Shown: positions 16,398 to 27,400 of the stretch, piece after piece
Position numbering within the stretch: the first letter of the stretch is position 1
Layout of the letters: each line of letters begins with the position of its first letter
DNA from: Acidobacteriota bacterium
GTDB taxonomy: Bacteria; Acidobacteriota; Terriglobia; Acidiferrales; UBA7541
Assembly: GCA_013289665.1 (NCBI GenBank)
Contig: JABCZN010000007.1
Coordinates: forward strand, 146,708 to 210,707
Reading direction: 5' to 3'
DNA: 64,000 bases
Made by a program: the position numbers and the translations under genes
Notes under the pieces: generated by a model
Told to the model about the DNA's origin: nothing
The model's database searches: none
The model's input: only the letters and a program-made list of their open reading frames with translations

Positions 16398-18584
16398 TCA
16401 GTGCGCGACAATTTTGCCGCGTATCACAGTAACGGAAGCCTTTGGCAACTGGAAGGCGCTGTCCGCGTCAGCAGTAATCGCGGAGCGTGCAGGCGGGCCA
16501 TCGGGATCGGCCACTCCGCCAATGGGGTTCCCTGAATCGGAGTGCCACCTGTATTGCTCGGTGCCGAACGTAACGAAGCTGACGGGACCAGAGAAGTGTT
16601 TCTTCTCGTTGGGGGCGGCGCCCTGAAAGGAAATGTGCATGGTATGCGCATTTTCCTGATCTTTGTTTACAAGCATTACAGACCAATCGCCGTCGGGGCG
16701 CTGCAGGGTATAGGCAGTGACGAGCACGTGACCCGCGTCGTCAACGATGTCGCTGGCACTGGAATAGACATGGTGCTCGTCGTTGCCCGGCTGGGCCCAC
16801 TCCTGGGTGATCAACTGACCTGCGAAATACTGGGAGGTGGGCTGCTGAATCTGATAATTCTTGTCCATGGTAAACATGCTGAATGTGCCAGGGGATGTAT
16901 TGTGGCAACCCAGGGACTGCCCGAGCGGGATGTAGTGGAAATAGTAGACTGCGTTCCCCCCCGCTTCGAAGAAAGCGCCAACAAAGTCTGTCCACCAGAG
17001 AGCGGCAAAAATATCCAGGAATGACTCGTCATCGCCGGCGGCGATGTTGGTTTCCGTGATGAACATGGGAGTGCCGGGGGGCAGCCCATCGTCGCGCCAG
17101 ACCTGCAAAATGTGACGCGTAAGATTCGCCTCGTCGTACAGTTCGCTCCACTGCAGCTTGCATGGCTCGAAAGGGTAATGCTCGAACGAAACAAAAGAGA
17201 GATCGCTCAAACGGTTGTGGGAGCGCAGGTAGTCAAAAAAGCGTCCCATCCAAGAGGTCTTGCCCTCGGCATTGGCCCAGACTTCGATGTCTTTGTTAAC
17301 GCCTTCGAAAATCGGGCCCCCGAGCTTGAGTTTGGGGTCGACCTTGTGCAAGGCAGTGGCCCACTGCAAGTATAGAGCAGCATAATCCTCAGGCAAGGTG
17401 TGCTTGCCATCGGGCTCTTCGCCCATTTCGATGTATGAGATGGGATAGCCGCGTTTCTCTATATATTGGATTTCCGCAACTGCGTTCTCCGGTGTGTCGT
17501 AAAGCATGGCGACCGGGATCATTGCAGGAAGCCCGCGGGTGATGCCGCTTGTGTAGAAGAGGTCGAAACCAACCTGGTCTCCCTGCTGGTTGACCACGGT
17601 GCCGTCATGCCAGGGGTCGACTGAGGAACAATAGGTGTTTGTTTGCGCACGGTCGGATGTGTGGCGAACGACGTCGTGAAGGCGGCCATCGGCGGATGTC
17701 GTACCCAGGTAAAGCTCTTTGATCGCATATCCAAGGCAATTGCGACGATCGTCTGATCCGTGCGTGTCGCAAGTGCCAGACGATTCCGTCATCCAGATGC
17801 GCACCCAGCGCACTGGCAACGGAGTGCGGGAAAGCTGCAGGGTGGCATCGCCGCCCTTTCCATCGGTCACTTTGCCGCCGGGAAACGTGACCCATGAGCC
17901 TTTCGCGGCCTCTTCAATCGGATTCAAGCCAGTCCAGTATTGGACAAGATACTTTTTGGCGTAAGGGTCGGCCCACGCAATCCGGATGGCGCTGATTTCC
18001 TGGGGAGTGGCCAGATCCACGATGACCCACTGCGGATGAAGACTGTCATCCTCCCCGGTATAAGCTTTGGTCAGATAGGGATTGCTCTTCCAATAGGTGT
18101 TGGTGTCGCCGTCGGTTAGCCGCGAGTAGCCGCGGCCGTCGGGCTGGGAGAATCCGGCGTGGGGCAACGGATAACCAAAGGAATGTCGAATGAGCTCCGT
18201 TGGATTCGCGTCACCGACAAAGTAGCCTTTCTCGCCGGCGGCACTCCAAGTCCCTTTTGGATTCCAGTGCCAGGCTTCGACATACAGTTCTGTGTTCTGG
18301 CGATAGGTGACGGTCTGCCAGCCGGTGGAAAGGATTTGCTTGAGAACGGGCTCGGTGAAGACTTTGTCGGTGGCGGCTAGAGGGATGCGGTCGACGCCCG
18401 CGCCGAGGGCTTCGGTTGGACGGAAGGAATTCACCGGGTGGCTGATGTCCACGTGAACGGTTTGTGCTTGGAGCGAGGGAAGAACGCACGCCGCCAGTAG
18501 TAGCAACGTCGCCAATCTACAAAAGCGGCCGAACGGCGCGGCATTTACGAGTAGTCGCAGAACTCCGGAGGCACAAAAGCTCAT
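16398..18584 (-). CDS. secreted glycoside-hydrolase-like protein with F5/8 (discoidin)-type domain
   Basis: Signal peptide; YSRLTDGDTNTYWKSNPY...WVIVDLATPQEISAIRIAW discoidin-like; barrel segment YIEMGEEPDG and FITETN. Confidence 0.7.
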   Translation of the reverse strand: MSFCASGVLRLLVNAAPFGRFCRLATLLLLAACVLPSLQAQTVHVDISHPVNSFRPTEALGAGVDRIPLAATDKVFTEPVLKQILSTGWQTVTYRQNTELYVEAWHWNPKGTWSAAGEKGYFVGDANPTELIRHSFGYPLPHAGFSQPDGRGYSRLTDGDTNTYWKSNPYLTKAYTGEDDSLHPQWVIVDLATPQEISAIRIAWADPYAKKYLVQYWTGLNPIEEAAKGSWVTFPGGKVTDGKGGDATLQLSRTPLPVRWVRIWMTESSGTCDTHGSDDRRNCLGYAIKELYLGTTSADGRLHDVVRHTSDRAQTNTYCSSVDPWHDGTVVNQQGDQVGFDLFYTSGITRGLPAMIPVAMLYDTPENAVAEIQYIEKRGYPISYIEMGEEPDGKHTLPEDYAALYLQWATALHKVDPKLKLGGPIFEGVNKDIEVWANAEGKTSWMGRFFDYLRSHNRLSDLSFVSFEHYPFEPCKLQWSELYDEANLTRHILQVWRDDGLPPGTPMFITETNIAAGDDESFLDIFAALWWTDFVGAFFEAGGNAVYYFHYIPLGQSLGCHNTSPGTFSMFTMDKNYQIQQPTSQYFAGQLITQEWAQPGNDEHHVYSSASDIVDDAGHVLVTAYTLQRPDGDWSVMLVNKDQENAHTMHISFQGAAPNEKKHFSGPVSFVTFGTEQYRWHSDSGNPIGGVADPDGPPARSAITADADSAFQLPKASVTVIRGKIVAH

Positions 18585-18714
18585 GGGCAGGTCTCCTGGA
18601 ACAAACGGATGAAATCTTCTAGGAAAGTCGACTGCACGGCGGGCTGCAGGCGGGGTTAGTTAAGTCTGCGGCGGCACATATTCTGCGCCGCCGCAGACCA
18701 AGTTCTGAGAGTTG

Positions 18715-21700
18715 CTAGAAATTCAGCTTGAGAGCCAACTGCAGCTCTCGCGGGTCGTTTACGGTGTACGTGATTTGGCCGTATGTGGGAGATCCAACAA
18801 GGCTATCAGGTCCGCCAAAGTGCGGATGGTTGAAGGTATTGAAGGATTCCGCGCGGAATTGCAGGCGCATCCCCTCGCGAAGGCTGTTCAGAGGGAAGTC
18901 CTTGAAGAGGGACATGGAGACGTCGCGTGCTCCCGGCTGACGAACGGTGGAAAGCGTTCGGGGGGCGCTGCCATCGGTAAAGTTGGCCGGGATGGCCAGG
19001 TTGCCTGGATTGGCAAAGTAGTTCCCACCGGAGGTGACAGTAGCCTGTTCGGGCGATTGCGAAGATCGGCCCAACGGACCAAGCAGGTCGGGCCGCTGAC
19101 CATACGTAGGAATATTGCCACTATTGCAGAAGTTGATCTGGCAGAAAAGCAGGGGAAGAATTGGCCGCCCGTCATCGATGCGGACGATACCGTTTAGCTG
19201 CCACCCACCGACGATGACATTGAGGATGGGGTTCATGTTCCTGCCGAATTGCCTGCCATGGCCGACCGGCAACTCGTAGACGCCGCTGAATTGGAAGACT
19301 TGCGGAATGTCAAACACCGACTCCGCGCGCTCTCCACCCAGGTTATACGGATTCTGGACGCTAAGAATTGTGCCCGTGTTCAGGAATCCGCCGCCCAGGA
19401 ATACGACGCTGTCATCCGTGGAGGAAGCATTATCAATGGACTTCGCGAAGGTGTAGGTGGCCAGGAACTGCAGGCCGTTGGAGAACTGCTTCTCCGCGCG
19501 AAGTTGCAGAGCGTGATAAATGGAGTTGGCGTATGGCGGAGAGTCGCCCTGGAAGTTGGTGTATTGCGGGTGCGGCAGAAGGAGTTGGAACTCCGCAACT
19601 TGGGGACCGCCTAGACCACTGGCTTGATTGCAGATGTAATGGGTTGGATCACACGCTGTCCCTGGAGGAAACAGGGCTGGATTGAAATAGAAGGGATTCG
19701 CAACCTGATTGTACAGAGCTCCGATCTGGGTCGGAGTCATGCCCGCGGTAGCGGATTTCGGAATGATGTTTTGATCGCGGAAACCACCGAGGTAGAGGTG
19801 CGTACCCTTCTTTCCCACATACTCCGCTTCCACCAGAATCTTACCCGGCAGTTCATGCTCAAGTCCGAGGCTCCAGCCCTGTTCGTAGGGAGTGTTTTGG
19901 CTGATCTGGCGGATGGGACCGACGGCGGCCGAGCCGATGTCATTGAAGGCTCCCAACGAATTGCCAGGAGCCGGAGCGACGCCACAAGTATACGGGGCAG
20001 TGAATGGGCACGAGGTGTTGCTGATCAGGTTCCAGGGAAGGGCGCGATCGAGGTTTGGGTTTGAGGACCTTAGGGTTGTGAGCCACGGAGGCTGGATGTT
20101 GTAGCCCTGGTAGCCCCAAGGTCCGGTGCCTGCTGCGCCGCTGCGGGGAGTGGAGTAGAAGATACCGTACCCGCCGCGGATCACAGACTGGTGGGGCAGC
20201 TGGTAAGCAAAACCCAGCCGTGGCTGGACATCCTTGTAGTCGTAGTAATAGTTATGACGGTCGCTGTTGCTTACAAACACTTCCGCCCCTTGCAAGCTGC
20301 CAAGGGCCGTCAGAGCTGAGCCGGAGATTCCGTCGCCCGACGCAACTGCGAGCTGAGCCGGGGTGAGTTGGATCGGTGCCGTAGCGGTCGGATTGAGCCA
20401 GTCCATGCGGTTAAAACGCTCGGTTCGAGGAGTGTTAATCTCATAGCGCAGCCCAAGGTTGAGGGTGAGTTTCGGGGTAACCTTGTAGTTGTCTTGAATG
20501 AACTCTCCGAATTGGAAGCTCTGTGTGCTGACAAAGTTGTTGAAGCCTTGCTGGCAGGGGGTGCAACCGCCAGTGCCCCCATTGAAAGAACCGACACCCA
20601 ACAGAAAACTGGCAAGCCCGTCGCCGCCGGTTTCAACTCCGGTGGATTGGCCTGTCTGCGAACTGATTTGGGAAGTGCCGCTCTCATCGAAACCGAAGAA
20701 GCCGGAAGGCCAGCCTGGGTTCCCGTGGTTGATGCGGCGCGCCCGCCATTCGCTCCCAGCCTTGAACTCATGCTTCCCGCGTGTCCAATTAACAGAGCCC
20801 CCCAAATGGTAGGCGTCCTGTCCTTCTCTCGTAATGCTGAAATCCGCTGTACCGAGGTTGTGACCGGCATTCCCAGAGCTATAGCCGGCGATGGAAATCG
20901 AAGGAGTGGTGTCAAAACCGTTGTTCAGATAGGAGGGCAATCCCGTTTGGGCATAGAGCGAATTGAAGTTCGGAACAGTAGAGCCAACGCCGGGGAAGTG
21001 GTCGGATTCGCGAATATAACCGAAGGTCACGGTCATGATCACGCTGGGACTAAACGTGTGTGTTTCATTCAGTGCCAGTTGATATTGCTTCGTTGATCCT
21101 GGACCCCCGCTGCAGGGGTCCACAAATTCGGCGTCGGGGGTGTTTCCAAAACAGCTAAAACTGGTGCTGTCGTCCCTCTTTTGAGAATACCTTGCGCTGA
21201 GGAGGTCCTTGTCGCTGAAACGGTGGTCAATCTTTATATCGAATTGGTCTCTCGATTCGGTATTGAGCCCAGAGTTGATATAGTTGCCGCTGAAGAGGTT
21301 CGCCGTCGCCCCAGTGACGTTTGGTTCGGGAAACAACTTGAAAAGATTCGCCGCCACCGGATTGATCAGGTTTCCCGGACCTGCTGGAAGCTGGAACGGA
21401 GTGCCGTTCAAAGCAGGATTACCCGGGCTAGTGTAGGTAGCCAAGTTGTCAAAAGGGATAAAGTTCGTGCGAACTGCCCCTGGAGGTGCGCCGCCGGGGG
21501 GAGTGTTGCTAAAGTTGGCGACATAGGGGTCCCAAAGCTGGCCGGCTCCGGGGTTGCCAGGATTCTGACACATCCCGGTAGTGTCAAACGTTCCGCCCGC
21601 AAGCCCGCAAAGTTCGCTGAAGTTACCCAACGCCGGAACTCCATTAGGGCAGGTAACGCCGGGGGTGCTGGTATCACCCCGCATACAAGCCGTGGGAACA

Positions 21701-22695
21701 CTAATTAGCCCTGAAGTGGCGGATGTATGTGCCCTAAGGCCTTCATAGGCGACAAAGAAAAAGGTTTTGTCTTTGCGAATGGGTCCGCCAACTGTTCCAC
21801 CGAAATTGTTCCGCTTGAGCGCGGGAAGTGGCACGCTACTCGCGTTGTTGAACCAGGAGTTTGCGTCCATGACCGAGTTGCGAAAGAACTCATAAGCACT
21901 GCCGTGGAACTGGTTGGTGCCAGAGCGGGTGACGACGTTGATGATAGCGCCCACCGCGAAGCCGTATTCGGCGGAGAAGTTGGATTGTTCGACCTTAAAC
22001 TCCTCGACGGAATCGACGGAAGGCGTGTAGAGCACGTTCTGGATGCCGCTGTTCTGGTCGAAGTTGGTGGCGCTGGCGCCGTCGATGAGGACGTCGGCGG
22101 TGGCGTTACGGCTGCCGTTGGAGTTGAAGTTGATGCCGCCTTGGGCATTCTTTGTACCCGGCGCGTCCGTTTCCGTGACCCCTGGCGCCAAGTAAGTGAG
22201 GTTGGTGAAGTTCCGGTCGACCAAAGGAAGGTCGTTGACGAACCTGCGATTGACGACTTGGCCAGTGGTGGCGTCTTCGGTTTGCAGGTGAACGGATTCC
22301 GCATTGACTTCGATTGTTTGCGAGGCACCGCCGACTTTCAGGGCGAAGTCGATAGAAATGTTTTGGCTGACATCCATGGTGACACCCATCTGCTCTTCAG
22401 TCTGAAAGCCTTTGGCTTCGACCCGAATTTTGTAGGAGCCGGGAGGGACGGAGCGAATGAGGTATCGGCCGGCCGAATCGGTGGTGGCGGGGAAGGGGTA
22501 GCCCTTGTTCTGGTCGACGAGGGTTACCTTTGCTCCGGGCACTGTAGCGCCGGAGGGGTCGGTGACGACGCCGGTTACGCTGCCGCTATAGAGTTGCGCT
22601 CGCGAGGAAAGCGGAAGCAGCAATGTGAATAAGAGGAGAGCTACACCAAAGGCTAAAGATGTTCTAACACGATGAATAGAGTCGAGGAAACCCAT
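18715..22695 (-). CDS. TonB-dependent receptor with carboxypeptidase-regulatory-like N-terminal domain (Oar-like)
   Basis: GVVTDPSGATVPGAKVTLVDQ..., plug domain with VDEF/NVVTRSGTNQFHGSAYEFFRNS, beta-barrel ending in LKLNF. Confidence 0.93.
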   Translation of the reverse strand: MGFLDSIHRVRTSLAFGVALLLFTLLLPLSSRAQLYSGSVTGVVTDPSGATVPGAKVTLVDQNKGYPFPATTDSAGRYLIRSVPPGSYKIRVEAKGFQTEEQMGVTMDVSQNISIDFALKVGGASQTIEVNAESVHLQTEDATTGQVVNRRFVNDLPLVDRNFTNLTYLAPGVTETDAPGTKNAQGGINFNSNGSRNATADVLIDGASATNFDQNSGIQNVLYTPSVDSVEEFKVEQSNFSAEYGFAVGAIINVVTRSGTNQFHGSAYEFFRNSVMDANSWFNNASSVPLPALKRNNFGGTVGGPIRKDKTFFFVAYEGLRAHTSATSGLISVPTACMRGDTSTPGVTCPNGVPALGNFSELCGLAGGTFDTTGMCQNPGNPGAGQLWDPYVANFSNTPPGGAPPGAVRTNFIPFDNLATYTSPGNPALNGTPFQLPAGPGNLINPVAANLFKLFPEPNVTGATANLFSGNYINSGLNTESRDQFDIKIDHRFSDKDLLSARYSQKRDDSTSFSCFGNTPDAEFVDPCSGGPGSTKQYQLALNETHTFSPSVIMTVTFGYIRESDHFPGVGSTVPNFNSLYAQTGLPSYLNNGFDTTPSISIAGYSSGNAGHNLGTADFSITREGQDAYHLGGSVNWTRGKHEFKAGSEWRARRINHGNPGWPSGFFGFDESGTSQISSQTGQSTGVETGGDGLASFLLGVGSFNGGTGGCTPCQQGFNNFVSTQSFQFGEFIQDNYKVTPKLTLNLGLRYEINTPRTERFNRMDWLNPTATAPIQLTPAQLAVASGDGISGSALTALGSLQGAEVFVSNSDRHNYYYDYKDVQPRLGFAYQLPHQSVIRGGYGIFYSTPRSGAAGTGPWGYQGYNIQPPWLTTLRSSNPNLDRALPWNLISNTSCPFTAPYTCGVAPAPGNSLGAFNDIGSAAVGPIRQISQNTPYEQGWSLGLEHELPGKILVEAEYVGKKGTHLYLGGFRDQNIIPKSATAGMTPTQIGALYNQVANPFYFNPALFPPGTACDPTHYICNQASGLGGPQVAEFQLLLPHPQYTNFQGDSPPYANSIYHALQLRAEKQFSNGLQFLATYTFAKSIDNASSTDDSVVFLGGGFLNTGTILSVQNPYNLGGERAESVFDIPQVFQFSGVYELPVGHGRQFGRNMNPILNVIVGGWQLNGIVRIDDGRPILPLLFCQINFCNSGNIPTYGQRPDLLGPLGRSSQSPEQATVTSGGNYFANPGNLAIPANFTDGSAPRTLSTVRQPGARDVSMSLFKDFPLNSLREGMRLQFRAESFNTFNHPHFGGPDSLVGSPTYGQITYTVNDPRELQLALKLNF

Positions 22696-22874
22696 AATCC
22701 CCCCTGATATCGACAGCTGATTCGAGGACCGGCTGTCTTTAGAAAAGCTAAATACTGCTGCAGCACCTGACTGAACTACTGCTTAGGGGTGTCATTTAAA
22801 TCGATTGAATAAGCGAAATCAGTGCAGGTGTCAAGTGCAAAAATATGCTGAAGGGAATTGGGTGACCGCCGGGG

Positions 22875-24326
22875 CTAGAGCGGCGGAGATTTCCATGGGC
22901 CGCGGGCTTGTTCGAGTTGCTCGGCTACGGCTAGGAGGAGTTCTTCTTCATAGGGTCGGGCGATCAGTTGGATGTTGATGGGGAGGCCTTCGGGGGATTG
23001 GCCCATGGGAAGGGAAAGACCTGGGAATCCTGCGAGATTTAGCCATTGGCAGAAGCGCATGGTGTCGCGGTAATTGTGGGGATCGTTGGGACGGTAGTTA
23101 CCGGCGCCGTGCTTGAAGGCCGGTGCGGTGGAAACCGCTGAGAGAAAAATGGGGACGTCGCGGAGTTGGTGGAGGAGAGAGGCGCGGACCAGATCGCGGT
23201 CAACGCAGGCTTTCTGGAAGGATTCGAGAGTGACCTTTGATTCGACTTGCGTTGCTTCGAGATATGCCAGGAACATCGGGCTGAGTTCTGATTCCTTGCC
23301 GCTAGTGGATTGGCGAAAGAGATCGGCGATCGCCTGGCCGAAGAAAAACCACCATAGTTCGAGAGCCTGATCCAATTTTTCCAATTTGAAGGGTTCGACC
23401 CGGTGATTGAGATCGCAGAGAAGCTGTGCGGTGCAGCGCAATGTAGAGAGAGTTTCCGGTGTGGCGCGGCCGAGTTCGGGGTTCTCAGGAATGCCGATGC
23501 GGAGGCTGCGTAGAGCGGCTGCGGTAATTTCGCGCATAGGCACGGGTGCGGAGAGGGCGTCGCCGGGATCAGGACCAGACATGATGGCGAAGAGTGTGCG
23601 CAGGTCGGCGACCGTACGCGCCATGGGGCCGACGACGCCGATCCAGGCGAAGGCACCGCCGCCAGGAGGGAAGTGGCCGGTGGCGGGAATGCGGCCGGGG
23701 GTGGGTTTCAGTCCGCAGATGCCGCAAAAATGCGCGGGCGTGCGGATGGAGCCGCCGCCGTCGCTGCCGACTCCACCCATCGAGCAACCGGAGGCGATTG
23801 CGGCAGCTTCACCACCGCTCGAGCCGCCGGCGGAATACGCGGGATTCCACGGGTTGGAAGTTTTGCCGCTCAAACGGTTGTCGGTTTCATAGGCCATGAG
23901 GAATTCAGGTGTGTTGGTGTTGCCCAAGAGAATGGCGCCCGCGTCTTCGAGTCGGGAGACGAGGGGCGCGTTGGCCGCGGGGATGTAATCCTTGCGGAGA
24001 AGAGAGCCTGCAGGGCACGGCCAGCCGGCTACATCGAGACAGGATTTTACAGTGAGCGGAATTCCTTCGAGCGGGCGAGGCGTTTCTCCGCACGCAAACG
24101 TGGATTCGGAGTCGCGGGCCCGGGCGCGCGCGGATTCGGCGTCAATGTGCACGAAGGGATTCAGTTGGGGCTGAATCTGCTGGATGCGATCAAGATGCGT
24201 GGCGATGAGTTCGACGGGGGAGACTTCCTTGCGACGGAATTTTTCGCGAGTTTCGGCGATGGTGGAATAAATTGGCTGAGACATGGGTGAGGAAAGAAAT
24301 GTAGCGGCCTGATTCGGATTGGTCAA
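22875..24326 (-). CDS. amidase (amidase signature family)
   Basis: LPVKSCLDVAGWPC-like segment (LTVKSCLDVAGWPCPAGS), GGSSGGEAAAIASG, GGVGSDGGGSIRTPAHFCG. Confidence 0.93.
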   Translation of the reverse strand: MTNPNQAATFLSSPMSQPIYSTIAETREKFRRKEVSPVELIATHLDRIQQIQPQLNPFVHIDAESARARARDSESTFACGETPRPLEGIPLTVKSCLDVAGWPCPAGSLLRKDYIPAANAPLVSRLEDAGAILLGNTNTPEFLMAYETDNRLSGKTSNPWNPAYSAGGSSGGEAAAIASGCSMGGVGSDGGGSIRTPAHFCGICGLKPTPGRIPATGHFPPGGGAFAWIGVVGPMARTVADLRTLFAIMSGPDPGDALSAPVPMREITAAALRSLRIGIPENPELGRATPETLSTLRCTAQLLCDLNHRVEPFKLEKLDQALELWWFFFGQAIADLFRQSTSGKESELSPMFLAYLEATQVESKVTLESFQKACVDRDLVRASLLHQLRDVPIFLSAVSTAPAFKHGAGNYRPNDPHNYRDTMRFCQWLNLAGFPGLSLPMGQSPEGLPINIQLIARPYEEELLLAVAEQLEQARGPWKSPPL

Positions 24327-24472
24327 GGCGAGTTGGAGAAGCCGACGGAAAGCCGCTATAAAATCGGTTGACGATCAGGGTGGCAGCCAAGACAATCGAA
24401 CGGAACATTAAGGAAGTTTGTCGGCAGATCAGTCTTATTTGCGAGTGGCGGATCTGGAAGGATTTTTCCCGA

Positions 24473-27400
24473 ATGAAAGCCAGGCACTGGGGTTTGCGGT
24501 GCGTCTATTGGATTCTCGGACTGTCGGCGTTGCTGCTGCCTGGATTGGTTGTGTTCGCGTCACGCCGGACCGAGGAGCCGTTCAGACAGAATGCGACGAC
24601 TGGGAGCCAGAAGAAGACTCTGGCAACGGCTGCGCTTCGGTTGAATAGTTTGGGAGTGGCGTACCTGAATCAGGGGAAGGCAGCGGAGGGGCAGAAGTAT
24701 TTTGAGCAGGCGCTGGCGACGGATCCGGGGTTTGCGGTTGCGAGGATGAATCTGGGGATCGCGTTGCGGGCGCAACAGAAGCTGGAACAGGCGCGCGCGG
24801 CCCTGGAGGAGGCGGCTTCGAAACTACCCGATGATCCAAACGCCTGGTACAACCTGGGGCTTGTGTATAAGGACGCAGGCGATCCGGCGAAGGCGATTGC
24901 GGCGTTCCAGCATGTGGAGAAAATTGTGCCGGGGGAGCCGGACGCATTTTACTTCGAAGGCTATCTGAATTCGCAACTCCAACAATATGACCAGGCGATT
25001 CCGGCGTTCCAGAAAGCGCTGAAACTTGCGCCGTATCACGCTTCGGCGCAGTTCGGACTGGCGCGGGCATTTCAGAGGAAGGGCGATACGGAAGCAGCGC
25101 GCGAGGGAATGAAAAGATTTCAGCGTATTACGTCGGAGCATCTGGGGATTCCGTTTGGGGCGGGGTATGGAGACCAGGGGAAATTTTCGCTGGCGGAATT
25201 TTTACCTGGAGGGGAGACCGGCGTTCCGGCGGAAATTGCGGTCGATTACGAAGCGCAACCGTTAGAAAAGCTGATGAACCTGGAAAAGAAAAGTTCGGAG
25301 GCAAGCGCGGGCAAAAACGGGGCATGTTTTCTGGACTTTGACGGGGACGGGAAAGCGGATCTGTTTCTGGTAGGAGCTGGGAACGGAAAGAGTGAATTGT
25401 TACACAACGTGGGTCGAGGGCGATTTGAGGATGTTACGGAGAAGGCGGGGCTTGGCGGAGTTGGTGGAGGCCTTGGATGTGCCACGGGAGATTTTGACAA
25501 CGATGGGAAGACGGACCTTGCGGTTTGCGCGAGCGAGGGAGTGCGGCTATTCCACAACGAAGGCGGAGGGAAATTTGTGGATGTGACAGAGAAGGTGGGC
25601 ATTCGCCGCCAAGCGGGATGTGTTTCGCCGACGTTTGTCGATTACGACCATGACGGGGATCTGGATCTGTATTTGACGTTTGCTGCTCAAGGCGTGGAAG
25701 GAAAGAAATCGCGCAATGTTTTGTGGCGAAACAATGGGAATTCAACGTTCACGGACGTTTCGGAGGAGACGGGGCTGGGCGTGGAGGCAACGGGCGGCGG
25801 TGCGGCCAGCACGGATTTCAACAATGACCGGGCAATTGACTTGGTGCTGGCCGGAGGCGCGAGCGGCGCGGACGTGTATCTGAATCCGCGGGAAGGAAAG
25901 TTTGTGGAGTTGCCCGCGATTGATTTCGCGAAGGAGAAGTTGCCGCCGGCCGTCGGAGTGGTGGCGTTTGATTTCAACAAAGATGGCTGGATGGATTTGG
26001 CGTTTACGCATGCTGGCGCACCGGGGATCTCACTGTGGCGAAATGTCCAGGGCAAGCGGCTGGAGCGAGTGATGCTACCCGAATTTGGCTGGACGCAGGG
26101 ATCGGGAATTACCTGGGTGGACTACGACAACGATGGATGGCTGGATCTGGCGGCGGTGGGAGGGAGCGCGAACGGCGGAGAAATTCGTGTGCTGCGGAAT
26201 CTTGGCGATGCGGGATGGTCGGATGTGACGAAGAAAGTGCATCTGGATGGAGTGAAGCTGAAAGATCCGCGCACGATTGCCGTGGCCGATCTGAAGAATG
26301 ACGGGAGTCCGGATTTTGTGGTGACGCAGACGGGTGGTGAGACGCTGGTGCTGGAAAATGTCGGGGCGAATCAGAACCACTGGATCGAGATTGACCTGAA
26401 GGCGCTGAACGACAACAAAAGCAGCATCGGGACGAAGCTCGAGATTTTTGCCGGCGGGCTTTACCAGAAGTGGGAAATCGCTGGAGCTTCAGGATACCTG
26501 GGGCAGAACGGACCAGGGTTGCTCGCGGGGCTTGGCAAGGAAAAGGCCACGGATGTGGTGCGGCTGCTCTGGCCGACCGGCGTGCCGCAAGACGAGGTGA
26601 ACCTGGCAGCCGGCAAGATTCAGGCGATTGCGGAGCTCGACCGGCGGGGAAGCTCGTGCCCGATACTGTTTTCCTGGAACGGGCGGGAATACGAATTTAT
26701 TGCGGACATGATTGGACCGGGAGTCGTGGGGCACTGGGTGGCGCCGGGAGAGCGGGATGTGCCGGACCCGGATGAGTATTTGAAAGTTGCGGCGAAGAGC
26801 GTGCGAGAAAAGAATGGGCGATTGAGCTTCCGGTTTATGGAGCCAATGGAAGAAACGGTTTACCTCGATCAAGTGCGTTTGCTGGCGGTGGATCATCCGG
26901 CGAATGTGGAAGTGAATCCGAACGAGCGATTTGCCAGCGCGCCACCGTTTCCGGAGTTTCGCGTGATCGCTACGCAAAATGCGCGGGTGCCGGCAGGCGC
27001 ATGGGACGACCACGGGAAGGATGTTTTGCAGTTGCTGGCGAAACGCGACCGGAAGTATGTGACGGAATTTGAAGGGCTGCCGTTTGCGGGATTTGCGAAA
27101 TTGCACTGGATTGAGCTGGACTTGGGCGGGTGGGACGCGCAGAAACCGCTGCGGCTGCTGCTGGATGGATACACCGATTATTTCACGGCGACTTCGATGT
27201 ATGCGGCGGACCAGGCGGGGATCAAGGTGATTGCGCCGTATGTGGAGGCGCAGGACGCGAAGGGAGACTGGAACCGGGTCGTGGAGGATATGGGATTTCC
27301 GGCGGGACTGGCGCGGACAATGGTGGCGGACCTTACGGGGAAAATTCCAGCGGGAACGCGACGCATTCGCCTCGTATCGAATCTGAAGATTTATTGGGAT